Position numbers and translations under genes: made by a program. From positions 904,501 through 968,500 of the forward strand of contig VCAZ01000054.1 in the NCBI GenBank assembly GCA_005784505.1: a stretch of DNA of 64,000 nt, written 5' to 3'. This DNA is from Bagarius yarrelli. Lineage: Eukaryota; Chordata; Actinopteri; Siluriformes; Sisoridae. The notes beneath the pieces were generated by a model that was given only the letters and a program-made list of their open reading frames with translations, ran no database searches and had not been told where the DNA came from. Positions within the stretch are counted from its first letter, which is position 1. Each line of letters starts with the position of its first letter. Shown here piece by piece: positions 46,166-57,849 of this stretch.

Positions 46166-47928
46166 CCAGTTTTCCAGAATAAACCAACTTTTTCACCCTT
46201 TTAAGCGCCCTTTTTGTATGGATTCATATTTACAACCCCTGACAAAATGATAAACACGTTTTTGCTTTCCCACTCGGGGGTCTTAGATCGTGGACTGTCA
46301 GTGTGCAGATTTTCAACCAAGTCATGTTTAAGTTGGTGTAAAAGGTCAAAAAGAATAAGGCTGTAAGAAAACAAATTTGGTTCCTTTGTAGGGTATCTGG
46401 ACTTACTATCTAAAATAATTGCCTCCTAGAGAGATTTGTCATACAGTTTCTAGAGATATTCGAGAGATATCAGTTTGGTATTTTACAGGGAATCCCCCCC
46501 CCCCCGATTAGCTGGTAAAGTGGTATCAGATAAACAGAGACCCTATAGAAGACTAAAGACCTTTTAAAGAAAAACTCATAACTGCCTTAAAAACATCTGG
46601 GGATTCCTTAGGAGGATCAAGCATGAGCTAGAGCAGTAGTAGACCTGTTGGCCATACATTAGATTCTAGGAAAGACATCAGACCTGATAAAGACAACTTG
46701 CAAATCAGCTTAAAAAAATTTGGGTATCCCTAAAAAAACCTCATGAGGTTGATCAGGACAGGTTTACCCTGCGTAAGACTCTGACTTACTGAGAGACTTA
46801 CTGAAGGGAACTAACAAATCAGCCTGGGAAAGACCGTGTAACATGTCCCAAGCACTAAAAAGTAGAGTGGTATCAACGCTCTTTCATTGGACAAAGACCT
46901 GCTGAAGAAAACTTGTTCTGGAAAATCTGTGGATCAGCAACCTGTGGCAGGAGATATAATAGTCTGGGTTGTTACCACTGTGGCCTACAAGGGAAAAAAT
47001 GTGAATAGTAATATGTGGGTCATTATTAATTTTTAAGTTTTGCCTGGTGATGTGTAATCATGGGCATGGGTTCTAGATTCTACTTTCACGAATGATTAAA
47101 CGATTGTGCCTTATATGATGTTATATGATGCCTTAAGTTATATGCGACTCTTTAACATTTGCTTGATTTCACTCAGCATTTCTTTAACCAGTCTAACTTT
47201 CTTTTTTTCTTTTTTTTTTTTTTTACACTTTCCCACCTTTCACTGTCTGATGTTAAATGGTTGTAGATAAAATATGGAAAAAGTCTCATTTGAGCCACAG
47301 CCTAAAATAGATAAAAGTTTTTTTCATGTAGGCATAGCAACAGCAGTCCATAAGTCAACACTATTTCCCATAAAATAGCAACTCAAGAGTGTGTGGGGTG
47401 GTTGTAAATGTTTTTTTATGTTTATGCAGTCAATTCATGCATTATGAATTCGCTAGTCTGGTGCTGCACAACCATTTTAATTTGTTTGCTGCAGTTTGGC
47501 TTGCAAAATATTTAGCAGACACTCAACTGTTGTGCTATGAACAAGGCCATAACGGCTTCTTATTTTTGTATTTGCATGTATTATCATTCCAAATATTTTA
47601 TTCCCTGTTGAGGGGTTTCCTTTTCTTTCAGGATTGATATAAATTATGTGGACTCATTTTGGCATGTCATATGATTTTTCCTTTTTTAGGTTTTCTAAGC
47701 AGATCTTGCTACACAAGTAAACATTACTGGGTTTTTCGTAATATCTATATGTTCAGGTGTGGACAAAATATGAGCTGAATTGTCTTCTTAATCATAGTGA
47801 CACAGAGGGATATTTAATGATGCAGCTTCAGGTTCCTTTTCATAACTGACAGTTATGTGACCCAGTGAGGAGTGGGCAACCCATGTTTCCTGAGTTCCTT
47901 TGTCCTGCTTGTTTTTTAACTACATTTA
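46166..47928. other. Unassigned sequence with loose internal repetition
   Basis: 46560-46980 contains loosely repeated phrases (CTTAAAAACATCTGGGGATT, CTTAAAAAAATTTGGGTATC, GAAAATCTGTGGATCAGCAA). A 12-base poly-C lies at 46494-46505. No coding family was recognised. Possibly a decayed transposon. Confidence 0.4.
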
Positions 47929-48082
47929 CATTTACATTTGGAGCATTTAGCAGACGCTCTTGTCCAGAGCGACGTACAAGAAGTGCTTTAAGTCACATCA
48001 AAAAATCTCAATGCTGATAATGGATCACAAAAAGGTGCAACAACAAAAAACCTGTTTGAATAGAGTAAGGGTGTTTTTTTTT

Positions 48083-48117
<35 letters not shown>

Positions 48118-48200
48118 TGTCAAGAGCAAGGTATTTTAGAAAAAGATGGGTTTTTCAAACGCCTCTTGAAGATAGCTAGTGACTCTGCTGTTCTGACATT
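47929..48200 (-). repeat. L2-tail-bearing SINE or LINE fragment, minus, with poly-T
   Basis: TTTACATTTGGAGCATTTAG and CAGACGCTCTTGTCCAGAGC are the complement of the classic fish tail. Later come a poly-T of more than 30 bases at 48078-48114 and CGCCTCTTGAAGATAGCTAG. It differs from the short SINE family after the tail. Confidence 0.65.
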
Positions 48201-48204
48201 GATG

Positions 48205-48582
48205 GGAAGTCTATCCCAGCTGTCTTTAAGAGAAAGACAGAGGTACACCCTAGATAAGTCGGCAGTTATTATTCATTCATTCATTTATCTTCTACACCCA
48301 CTTATTCCCTAAATCGGGGTCACAGGGATCTGCTGGAGTCTATCCCAGCCGTCTCTGAAAGGGGGAATGGCAGGAGGGGGACACCCTGGACAGGCCAATC
48401 AATCTAACAAACATGTTTTTGGACTGTTGGAGGAACTTTAAGTACCCGAAATAAACCCACGCAAGCGCGTGAAGAACATGCAAACTCCACAAGGAAAGAC
48501 CCCTGCCCGGAAATCGAACCCGGAAACTTCTTTCTGTGAGGCAACAGAACCAGCCACTAAGCCACCATGCTGCCCTGCCAGT
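48205..48582 (-). repeat. 'GCATGTTCTCCCCGTG' fish repeat, minus, with a second 3' scrap
   Basis: 48205-48268 is a piece of the 3' third (AGTCTATCCCAGCTGTC, GTACACCCTAGATAAGTCGG). After an ATTC array, 48290-48582 repeats it with GGGACACCCTGGACAGG, AAGAACATGCAAACTCCAC, GGAAATCGAACCCGG and GCCACCATGCTGCCC. Two insertions or a local duplication. Confidence 0.85.
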
Positions 48583-50559
48583 TGTTGCTGTTGTTATTAT
48601 TATTATGATTTATTATTCTCAATATAATCATCATCATTATTATTATTATTAACATCTAAACAAGACTATTTAGCAACCACACACAAGGCTTTATTTAAAG
48701 TCGTATAAAATTCAAGATGATTCTCTTTTTCTTTGGATTTTTCTTGGGCACAAAGGATTCTCATCATTCACGTTCTCTCTTTCTTTGTTTGTTGAATTAC
48801 CCAGCCTGGCACTCAGGGCAGACATTGTCCACTGGTGGCCTGGACCATAATGACCTCATTATCACGATAAAGAGCACGTCAGCCTGGCTACCTGTGGTAA
48901 AAACCTGCATGGCACAGCAGACATCTTAATATTGGCCACACCTTAAAAACAAAATGGACCTTACAAATCTAATAAATCTTAACTCTACTGCCTCCATATA
49001 AAGACATGCTCACTCATAACCACCCTGATTATGTGCGCCTACACGACACACACGTACATTGTGTCAGACTCACAGAGACACACATTCTAAAATGATGAGG
49101 TGATGTGACCTGGTGTGATAAAGTATGTTGCTGTAAATTTTAGAGATGATGTCAAATGTCAATGCCGTCAATGGAAAAAGAGAGAGCGAGACAGAAAAGG
49201 GAGTTAGAAAGAGAGAGAAAGGCTCAGAAACAATTTGAGGAAAAAGTGAAAAATAGGCTTTACCGCATAATTAATTTACTATAATCCACCGTTACTAATA
49301 TCTAAAGTACTTCTCAATTAAAAATAGATTTTTAAATTGAACACATTTTTCAATTTTTAACACCTTTATCATCATCTTAACCTAATTATATAAATTCATT
49401 TTGAGGTCGAATTTTATTTTCCGAAGCTGTATGTGAAAAGGTGTTTAAGACAAAGGGAGAAAAAGACATTTCTTATTTCTGTGCCAAGTTGAATAATATC
49501 TCCATCTACTACCAAACAGCACGCTCTAACTTAAACTCAACTAATTGTTCAAATTACTACTGCAAGCTTTAATTACCTAACGAAGCGTAAACCCAGCATG
49601 GCTTCTGGTACACACACATTCTGACAACAATTTAGGCGATTTCCTTTATCGTTTCCATGGCGAGGTCTGGATTAGCGGTAGTGTCGCTATGGAATCGAGC
49701 ATCTTTCACACCATCTGTAGGAAATTAGGAAGCTGTAATGCACAGCAGTAAATTTAGCTTAGTCACGTCTCTGTGGATACATGACTAGCTATCGTTTAGC
49801 AAGGCAGCTAGACTGCTGGGTCGGCTAATCCTGTAACTTGTCAGAAAACGGAATCGGAATGACGCTGAAATGCACAATCGATCACTAGGATCACTAGAGC
49901 CCTGATTTTCCCATAGCGTGATATTTTTCCCATGAGTCATGGGTTTTGCAAAATATTTAGCGCTTAACCTGGCTGAATGACAGAACTTTGTCACAGCTTT
50001 ATAAACACTTAAAAAACGATATCATATACAGACATGGCTATGTGCAGGCACACCTGGGTCTTTACCCACCTGATGTTCACTTTTAGCTCTCCCTGAAGCA
50101 AGCAATCAAATCATTATCTGTCAACGGTAATTCTCTCAATCAATCTTTTTTTCATTGCTCGTTTCCATGGATACACGGCTCCCGAGCTTAGACTGATGGT
50201 GGGAGGAACGTTTTATTTGGCCTCTACGTTACATTTAGTCGCTCATGGTTGCATTGAACGCCCTTAAGTGTGATAGCAAGTCTGGATATGTTAAATGGAA
50301 TGTAGGAAGCAGAAAAAAGATGAACAGGAAATTGCATTGCAAAAAAACACAAGCGATAATCGCCTGTAGAAATAAAATACACAGGAATGACTAATACTGA
50401 GTTTCAAAGGGTTGTATTAAAAAAGCCCAAGAGCCCAAAAAAGATTTTCACATGATGACAAATACAATAAACATTTTGATGAGAGCTGATTCATTCAGTC
50501 CTTGGAGATTTGAAGATTTGGATTTGGAGATATGATGAACTAAAATTTCAGAGTTTGCA
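48583..50559. other. Intergenic, nothing recognised
   Basis: TTATTA-rich run at 48590-48650. The frames at 48717-48929 (+) and 49785-49994 (-) lack family features. Confidence 0.45.
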
Positions 50560-50571
50560 GTACTTATTTAT

Positions 50572-50757
50572 TTATGTTAACATTACTGCAGTACTCATCC
50601 GGAGCGACTAACAATATTATCTTATCTTATCTTATCTTTTTTTTTTTTTTTTTTTTTTTTTAATCCATCTAAACTGATTTAGTTGCAACTGGGAATTAAA
50701 CCCACGGTTTTCCGATCCGCAGTCCGACACCATGACCTCTGAGTTACCACTTACCCC
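50572..50757 (-). repeat. SINE, minus copy, interrupted by TTATC and poly-T runs
   Basis: CATCCGGAGCGACTAACAAT (tail complement), TTATCTTATCTTATC and a poly-T of about 25 bases at 50637-50662, then GGGAATTAAACCCACGG (B-box complement) and CCGACACCATGACCTCTGAG. Confidence 0.75.
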
Positions 50758-50879
50758 TTTATTCTGTGAAACACTCATTTAACTATTATATCACTAGACC
50801 AAACTCGAAAATATAAAACGTAAATTTTTTTTGACCTTGTTACATTTCCAAACACTGGCTAAATCTTGTTGGCTCATTT

Positions 50880-51448
50880 GCATATTTTAGTGTAAGGTTT
50901 TTCGTGTTCCTGTCTATTGTTTGTCTATTGTGTATCATTTTTATTGTTTTGTTGTTTTTCTTGTTTTATGTTGATGCCTGTTCATTGTTTGTTTTGTGTC
51001 TAGGTTTAGCTATGCTAGCTAGCTAAGCTATGCCATGCTAGCTAACTTAGCTAGCCTAGGCAGTTTGTTTTGTTTTGTTTACTTCCTGTCATGTGATTCC
51101 CTTCGTCTCTGTGTCTTGTTCTTTTTAGTTTGTTTTGTCATGTGCGTTTCATTGGTTTAGGTGTGTCTTGTGTTGTTAATTAGTTTTTTGTGTATTTATA
51201 GCCCTTGTCTTTGCCTTGTTTTTTGTGGATTATTGTTTACTGTTCGTTTGCTGTTGGTGGTCTACTGAGGCGAGTTCTTGTTCTTGCTTTCCGTTTCTGT
51301 CTCTGTCTCTAGTTAAGTTTGATTCATGTTCTTTGTTTGTTTGCTTTTTCTGTATATAGTCAAGTTTCATTTGGTATTTGTGTTCACTTGTAAATAAAAC
51401 TGCACTTGGGTTCTCAATCTGTCTCGTCTCAGTGGACTCAACGTTACA
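50880..51448 (+). mobile_element. Solo LTR-like segment, plus
   Basis: Parallels the minus segment at 29255-29620: TTTTATGTTGATG, CTGTCATGTGATTCCC, TTGTAAATAAAACTGCAC (poly-A signal) and CAGTGGACTCAACGTTACA at the end. It also has a GCTAGC-rich patch at 51010-51058. No internal retroelement genes are adjacent. Confidence 0.5.
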
Positions 51449-51519
51449 AGAAGCAGAAGATCAGAAAATTGCACTGCAAAAACACATGAGGTGTTAATCA
51501 TGTTTGCTTTGCACCTTAT

Positions 51520-51620
51520 CACCCTGAGCAGGGTGAGAGCAAAGAGACCCAGGAATTGACCCTATAATCAACCAATCTGCAGTCTAACACCTTAACCCAC
51601 TATCCTAAACCTACTTCCTG
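51520..51620 (-). repeat. Degenerate SINE fragment, minus
   Basis: AATTGACCCTATAATC and GCAGTCTAACACCTTAACCC are the complement of the SINE head region. Confidence 0.5.
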
Positions 51621-51711
51621 TACTTTAAGAGCTTCCTATATGTGCTCTGGTTTAATTCCTAATTCAGGACAAGAGTTGCAGGCTGATTGGATCCTCTAAC
51701 ATTTTTACGAG

Positions 51712-51990
51712 TGTTTGTGCTAATGTGTCCTGTGAGGGATTGGCACCTCATCCAGGGTGCCGCATTGTGTCCTGAGTCATGTAAGAAAGACTCTAGGTGT
51801 CCAGTGACCCCGTGTAAGATAACGGCTGCAAAAAAAAAAAAAAAAAGATTGATGGATAATATATTATTAGATCATCTTTTTCTGTTTGGAGACATGTTTG
51901 GCCTCCAGCGTAGAAAGTAAATAAAAAAATAAATAAATAAGTAAGTGAGTGAGTGGGTGAGTAAGTAGGTAAGTAAGTAAGTAATTCACA
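51712..51990. repeat. Repeat scrap, poly-A and AAGT/AAAT simple arrays
   Basis: TGTGAGGGATTGGCACCTC, CAGTGACCCCGTGTAAGATA and a poly-A at 51829-51846 look like a 3'-terminal retroposon scrap. (AAAT)n then (GAGT/AAGT)n follow at 51921-51983. Confidence 0.55.
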
Positions 51991-52529
51991 TTCAAAATAA
52001 CTATGCAGGATGGGGTTAGGGTATTTTTCAGAAGTTCCTACCGGTGCTATTTTCTCCGAGCTGGGTTAAAAGCAAAATCATGAATCTCTGTATGATATAA
52101 GAAAAAAAATCTGAGTGCCTGATTAAAAAAAAAGACACGAAATCCTGCGTGTTTATAATCGTCTAGGAAAAAAAAGAGAAGAGAATAATATTCGGCTTTA
52201 CCCTAGTGCTTCTGGTGATAAATGCGCAGGATGATTAGGTTTAGCAGCGCTGTAGGTTTTCAGTTTCAGCTGATACTGGATTAAATCACTTTCTGCTAAA
52301 ACGACAGGTTTCTTATTACACTTCTTTCTGATAGAGAAAAGATCGCAGCTGCTTTGCACTATTTTTTTTACTCATCCTGATTTAATTTTCATCAAAACTA
52401 ATCATCTTCATGAGAAAAAAAATTGACGTAAATTGAAGTTGTTATTTTTTTTTTTTAGATTGACTCACGAATTGACTCGTCTTCGATTCCTGGTTAAATT
52501 TCCATATGAGGTTTTCGTTTTTATGGCCT

Positions 52530-52760
52530 TGTGACCGGTCAGAATAGCATGCAAGGTCTGTGTGAAGGATAGACGTAGGAGGGAGGAAGCGTGAATGAGG
52601 AGGAAAAGCAGAAGAAAGTGAGGGGGAGGAGAGGCAGAGGGGACGAAAGGAGGGGACGGGATGGACAGTACAATCGATGAGAGTCCCTGCTGGGAAACAT
52701 GATTGACAGCTGCTTCCGAAGGCTGAAGAGGTCGCAGGTGGCACTGTGAACGTACAGTAG
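52530..52760. other. Purine-rich low-complexity stretch
   Basis: Plus strand is strongly G/A-biased at about 52565-52670 (GGAGGAAAAGCAGAAGAAAG, GGGGGAGGAGAGGCAGAGG). Overlapping minus-strand Ser/Pro/Leu-rich frames at 52442-52943 follow from that bias. Promoter or 5' UTR character is possible but unproven. Confidence 0.4.
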
Positions 52761-52764
52761 ACTC

Positions 52765-53180
52765 ACACACACACACACAAAAACTTGCTTTATAATCACT
52801 TGCACACAATGTTTTTTTTTTGTAAAAACTTCTACTACAACACAAACATAACCCTTTAGGCTATATGGTATACAATAAACACACACACACACATGTAAAC
52901 TTTCTTCACAAACCCTTGAACAGAAATTTACACACACATACAAACATAAACCTTTATATAATGATATACACTACACACACACTCTCTTTACAAACCCTTA
53001 AGCAGAGACATACATTACACACACCTTCATCCACCTTTAAACAAAGACATACACCACACACACAAATTTGCTTCTCAAACCCTCAAAGCAGCTGGGACAT
53101 ACTTTACACAACCATAAACATACACACAGACACACAAAACCCCTAACACACCACGTATGCACATACATACACACCTTGTT
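52765..53180. repeat. AC-rich imperfect tandem repeat, about 60-bp period
   Basis: Units alternate ACACACACA runs with phrases such as TTTCTTCACAAACCCTTGAA, CTTTACAAACCCTTAAGCAG and CTTCTCAAACCCTCAAAGCA and ACATACA blocks. The overlapping frames at 52865-53146 (+) and 53075-53266 (-) are repeat artefacts. Confidence 0.7.
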
Positions 53181-53747
53181 CTAATACACACAACACGCAT
53201 ATGTGAACCCGCCCACCACATGCCATCAACACAAACATCTCGTAAACTTTCTAATGATCCAAACATGTAGGAGCTGTAAGTCGTGTGTTAATTACTATGA
53301 TTAAGAATGAGAAGCAGCAGTTGCTATGGCGATGGGGGAGTTTTATCTCACCCTGGATTGTGGCCAGGTCATGTGGGCATGGTACTACGTGCAACATTCG
53401 ACGTTTGGCTTCATGTTATTCTCTTGTGCAATTTTAGAAACACAAATTGAGGTCATCTTATAGCCAACTTTCAATATTTATCTCTGAATAAATAAATGCT
53501 TCGCAGGAATTATTCATGCATTTATAATGACTCACATGTTCGTATGTATTCATGAATTCTGATTGGGTGATTTGTATCGCAAAAAGAGCTTAGTTTAGTT
53601 TTTGGGTGCAAATATTACCCTTAGGGCTCACTGGTTAACCAGGTGACACTAGAGATTTGTATGGGCATTTTCTTACTTTAGACCTTTTATCCCTGGACAT
53701 CTTAGTAGATTGGCGATTAGTACATGAAGGATTTTTCTATTAAAATC
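53181..53747. other. Intergenic, nothing recognised
   Basis: No supported feature. Confidence 0.5.
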
Positions 53748-55208
53748 AGGTTAAAGTTACTGGGACAATGATTAGGATTACTAAGATTATGGTCAATATT
53801 ATTGAGATGAATGTTATTACTGAGATGAATGTTATTACTGAGATGAATGTTATTACTGAGATGAATGTTATTACTAAATTAATGTTATTACTGAAATAAA
53901 GTTAAAGATCACTAAGATTATGGTCAATATTACTGGGATTAATGTTATTACTGAGATTGAGGTCAATATTACTGAGATTAATGTTATTACTGAGATTAAG
54001 TTTAAAGGTTACTGATATTAAGGTTAAATGTCACTAAATTTGTTTGTTATGAATAAATTTGTTTGTTATCAATGTTATTACTGAGATTAAGATCAATATT
54101 ACTGAGATTAATGTTACTGCTGAGATTAAGTTTAAAGGTTACCGATATTAAGGTTAAAGGGCACTAAATTTGTTTGTTATTAATAAGTTTGTTTGTTATC
54201 AATGTTATTACTGAGATTAATGTTAGTACTGAGATTAAGGTTAAAGGTTACTGAGATTAAGGTTAACATTACTAAAATAAATGTTATTTCTGAGATTAAA
54301 GTTAAAGGTTACTGAGATTATGGTTAATATTACTAAGATTAATGTTATTACTAGGTTAAGTTTAAAATTTACTGAGATTAAGGTTAAAGGTTACTGAGAT
54401 TAAGGTTAACATTATTAAGATTAAATATTATAACTTATAATTAAAGTTAAAGGTTATTGATATTAAGGTTAAAGGTCACTACGATTATGGTTAATAATAC
54501 TGATATTAATGTTAAAGGTTACTGAAACTAATGTTAAAGATCACTGAGATTACAGTTATTACTGAGATTAAGGTTAAAGGTCACTAAAATTAAGGTTAAC
54601 ATTACTGACATCAATGTTATTAGTAAGATTAAGATCGATATTACTAAGATTAATGTTATTCCCAAAATTTAGGTTAAAGGTTACTGAGATTAAGGTTAAA
54701 TATCACTAAGATTATGGTTAATCTCACTAAGATTAATGTTATTACTGAGATCAAGTTTAAAGGGTACTGATATTAAGGTTAAAGGTCACTAAAATTATGC
54801 TTAATATTACTGAGATTAATGTTAGTACTGAGATTAAGGTCGAAAATTACTGAGATTATGCTTAATATTACTGAGATTAATGTTATTACTGAGATTAAGT
54901 TTAAAGTTTACTGAGATTAAAGTTAAAGGACAGTAAGATTATTAAGATTAAATATTATAATTTATAATTAAGGTTAAAGGTTACTGAAATTAATGTTAAA
55001 GATCAATGAGATCACTGTTAATACTGAGACTAAGGTTAAGGATTACTGAGAGTAAAAGTTTTTAAGATTTATTGATATGAGGGATAATGATTACTGAGAT
55101 TAAAGTCCACATAACTGCGATTAAAGTCAAAGATTACTGAGATTAAAGTTGGATTTTATTGAGATTAAAATAGGATTACTGATATTACCGGTAAAATTAA
55201 TGAAATTA
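53748..55208. repeat. Large AT-rich minisatellite ('TTACTGAGATTAAGGTTAAA')
   Basis: About 1.46 kb built from variants of TTACTGAGATTAATGTTA (18 bp) and TTACTGAGATTAAGGTTAAAGG (22 bp). Three near-identical 18-bp units (ATTACTGAGATGAATGTT) occur at 53803-53876. A higher-order duplication of about 128 bp carries CACTAAATTTGTTTGTTAT at about 54030 and again at about 54160. No coding potential. A poly-T at 55229-55250 follows. Confidence 0.93.
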
Positions 55209-55719
55209 ATTTAATAATTAATTTCAATAATTTTTTTTTTTTTTTTTTTCAGATTATACTGGAGTAATAATAGGAAACTAAGCAGTGCTGGTAAAAGCAA
55301 CTAGAGCCCAATTATGGAACTAAACCCAGGGTATCTGCTAAGTGTTAAAAAAGTGTGCATGTTACAATGTAAGTAACTGCATTCAAATTATGCGGCACAC
55401 AACAACATGTTGCTTCGTACCCATCCGTAGTGCAGTTAATTGCAAACTTTATAGTCTGTGTCCATGCAAACAGCAATGGGAAGCAGTAGGAGACAGAAAC
55501 AGATGCTAAGGTGCTGATTAGTGTGGGGTTAAGACTGTTAATGTAAGCAGCAGAATGCTGACATGGTGGCCTAAATATTTGCCCTCCTCATCCAGGACGC
55601 ACTTTCTTTCACCCGTGTAAACACACACCGATTCATTCAGTACTTCTTACTCTGATTTTTGCCTTAATTTCCCCATAAGTGATCCATCAAAAGATTCTGA
55701 AGTAAAAAAAATGTGGCAA

Positions 55720-56003
55720 CAGGTCTGACCTGAAGGTGTAAAAAAAGAGCAAGAGAGAGAGAAAGAGAGGGTTGCTATAGAAACCTGAGCAGCATTGGTA
55801 TCGGTAGTGTAGAGGCTAAATCTGGAGAGGAAGCAAGCGAGAAGGGGAGGTAGAAAGAGGTCCCAGCCTTCCCACAACACACTGCATGCTACACTGCTTA
55901 CACACCTCAAGTGCTTTTTTCCAGTCCCTAGGCTGTTCGGCACTTCGTTACTTCGTTGACGTGAACAGAAAGAACAAGCCAGACTCAAAGGCTGAGGGAA
56001 TCA
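55720..56003 (+). other. Possible noncoding first exon ending at a GTGAGT donor
   Basis: A less AT-rich stretch with purine runs (AGAGAGAGAAAGAGAGGG, GGAAGCAAGCGAGAAGGGG) ends at GGGAATCAG followed by GTGAGTACC. No TATA box or CpG cluster is obvious, and no ATG frame fits. It may be a 5' UTR exon of a gene further right, or nothing. The 113-codon minus frame at 55647-55988 shows no domain. Confidence 0.2.
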
Positions 56004-56009
56004 GGTGAG

Positions 56010-56734
56010 TACCACACCTCCTGCCTGATTTAAGTGTCTCTAAAGATTTCTCTTTTTTAAAAATCAGAGCAAGCTAACTGCAGGGTGCTATTAGTTTTGC
56101 TTTTAAGACAGTCCCAGGGATTTTGGTTAACATCTTCTAAGCTGCAGTCTTAAAGTTTAATAAGCATCGCGTACTTGTCTCGAGGCAATCGTTCGTTATT
56201 CGCTCCTATTTTTCTTTTGTTCCTTCCGAAGCTTGTTAGCTCACATTTGTATGCGCACTAGATCATTTAACAGATGCTTTTGGTAAACTAGTTTGGGTTT
56301 TGCGTAATGTGAGCCGTCGTTTTAAGCAAACAAGCTTTCCATCATCGTCTCCAAGCATGTTCAGAGCTTCCTTCTAAAGAACCACGTGACCCATTGGGTT
56401 ATTTTCTCAGAGGGGGAATTAGTTATAAGTATGCCATCTGTTGAATTGGATTCAGAGGCGAGTCAGGAGAAAGCAGTTGGGAGATGTGGGAAGACTGCAG
56501 TGAATCATAAATTTTAATGTTATAAAAGGAAAGACATACGATTAGCAAAGAACACTCACATACCCATTATATTATAACCGTAAGTCTTTAGGGAGCTTAG
56601 ATGCACTGTTGCCTTGTAATGAGGTTAATACTGGTCCTGTGAATGTGCTGAAAAAAAAAATCCAGTGTCTGAAATTTTAATATAAATTGGACCTGACTAG
56701 TCCAGGGTGTCATGCTGGTGTAGTCTTTATCCTC
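56010..56734. other. Intergenic, nothing recognised
   Basis: No supported feature. Confidence 0.45.
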
Positions 56735-56935
56735 ACATTAAATTTACATTTCTGGCATTTACCACATACCTTTATCCAAAGTAAGATTCATTTATCTCAT
56801 TTATCCTTCCGAGCAGTCGAGGGTTAAGAGGCTTGCTTAGGGACGTGAGCAGTTGCGGCTTGGTGGCACTGGGAATTGAACCCACGCTCTGCCAGCCAAC
56901 AGGCCATTACTTTAACCATTGAGCGATCACATCCC
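56735..56935 (-). repeat. tRNA-derived SINE, minus copy
   Basis: ATTTACATTTCTGGCATTTA, GGCGGCACT-like middle (GCGGCTTGGTGGCACTGGG), AATTGAACCCACGCTCTGC and CTTTAACCATTGAGCGATC. Confidence 0.85.
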
Positions 56936-57339
56936 TCTAATTTTCCCAAACATTACCAATCGCAGGACCCCAGTGTACATTTATACAAGTTAATTATTCT
57001 TTCCTTGAGCAGTCTTCTTCTAGTGAGGGAAAACTAACCTCGTCTCATAGACCAGAACATTAGACCGATGGCAGAGGGTCTACATAGCAGATTTTATTGG
57101 TCAAGAGAAACTTGACTGACATGTAAAGCAACCAATTACAGTTCATTTTGTTCTACATTATGTAAAAGAGCTAACATGTGCAAATAAAGTCATTAGAGAA
57201 GCAGCCTGGTGTGCAATTATAGATCAATCATTCAAGCAAATTAATCAGTGTACAATTTATAACTTTCTACAGTTTTAAAATACAGCATTACATATAAAAC
57301 ACACAGTTGATTCCTGTAAATGTGATGGAATGAATTATT

Positions 57340-57475
57340 TTTTGGTATTTGGCCTTTATTTTTAATTTAACCTAGGAGTGGATATCTAAGGGCCTTGGTC
57401 AGGGGACTAGCAGTGGCAGTTTGGTGGTGCTGTGGACTGAACCCATGATATTCTGACAATCAGCAAAACAAATTA
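57340..57475 (-). repeat. Degenerate SINE fragment, minus
   Basis: GGGCCTTGGTCAGGGGACTA, GTTTGGTGGTGCTGTGGACT and GAACCCATGATATTCTGAC are the SINE middle and B-box complement. Confidence 0.65.
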
Positions 57476-57849
57476 GAGTGACTTTTAAAATCCTAAGTGT
57501 TTCTAGTTGTGTGTCTTTAAGCCAAGGGTTCACTGGTCTGAGGCTGAGACTGTGTGTTTTATAGTGAGCAGGTTAATTTTATAATTTGATTGATAGCAGC
57601 AGCGATTAATTTTAAGACATCAGTCAAACATAACCATTGTAATATTGGACCGTGCCTATTAAACCCTTTTTTTGCAATGATTGCAAGTTTAAATTTAGGT
57701 TTTAATTCAAGTATCTCAAGGTCCATAGTTGGGATGGGCCAAAAGGGATTAAAAAAAAGCAATATATTTTTAAAAGATTCAGCTGGGAGAACATTTAGCA
57801 ACTAATTGAGTTGATTGACATCAGGTCTATAACATGAATAGCTATTAAA

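Noticed and set aside
51010..51058. GCTAGC-rich quasi-palindromic patch as an operator or origin
   Set aside because: It lies inside the LTR-like segment and looks like local slippage of a CTAG word.
52442..52943. Three overlapping minus-strand frames of 100-134 codons
   Set aside because: Purine/pyrimidine skew and AC repeats keep stops rare. No domain, signal or splice logic was seen.
55771..55784. RFX X-box-like site GTTGCTATAGAAAC, and another at 53320-53333
   Set aside because: Each has at least two mismatches to the consensus and no supporting promoter context.
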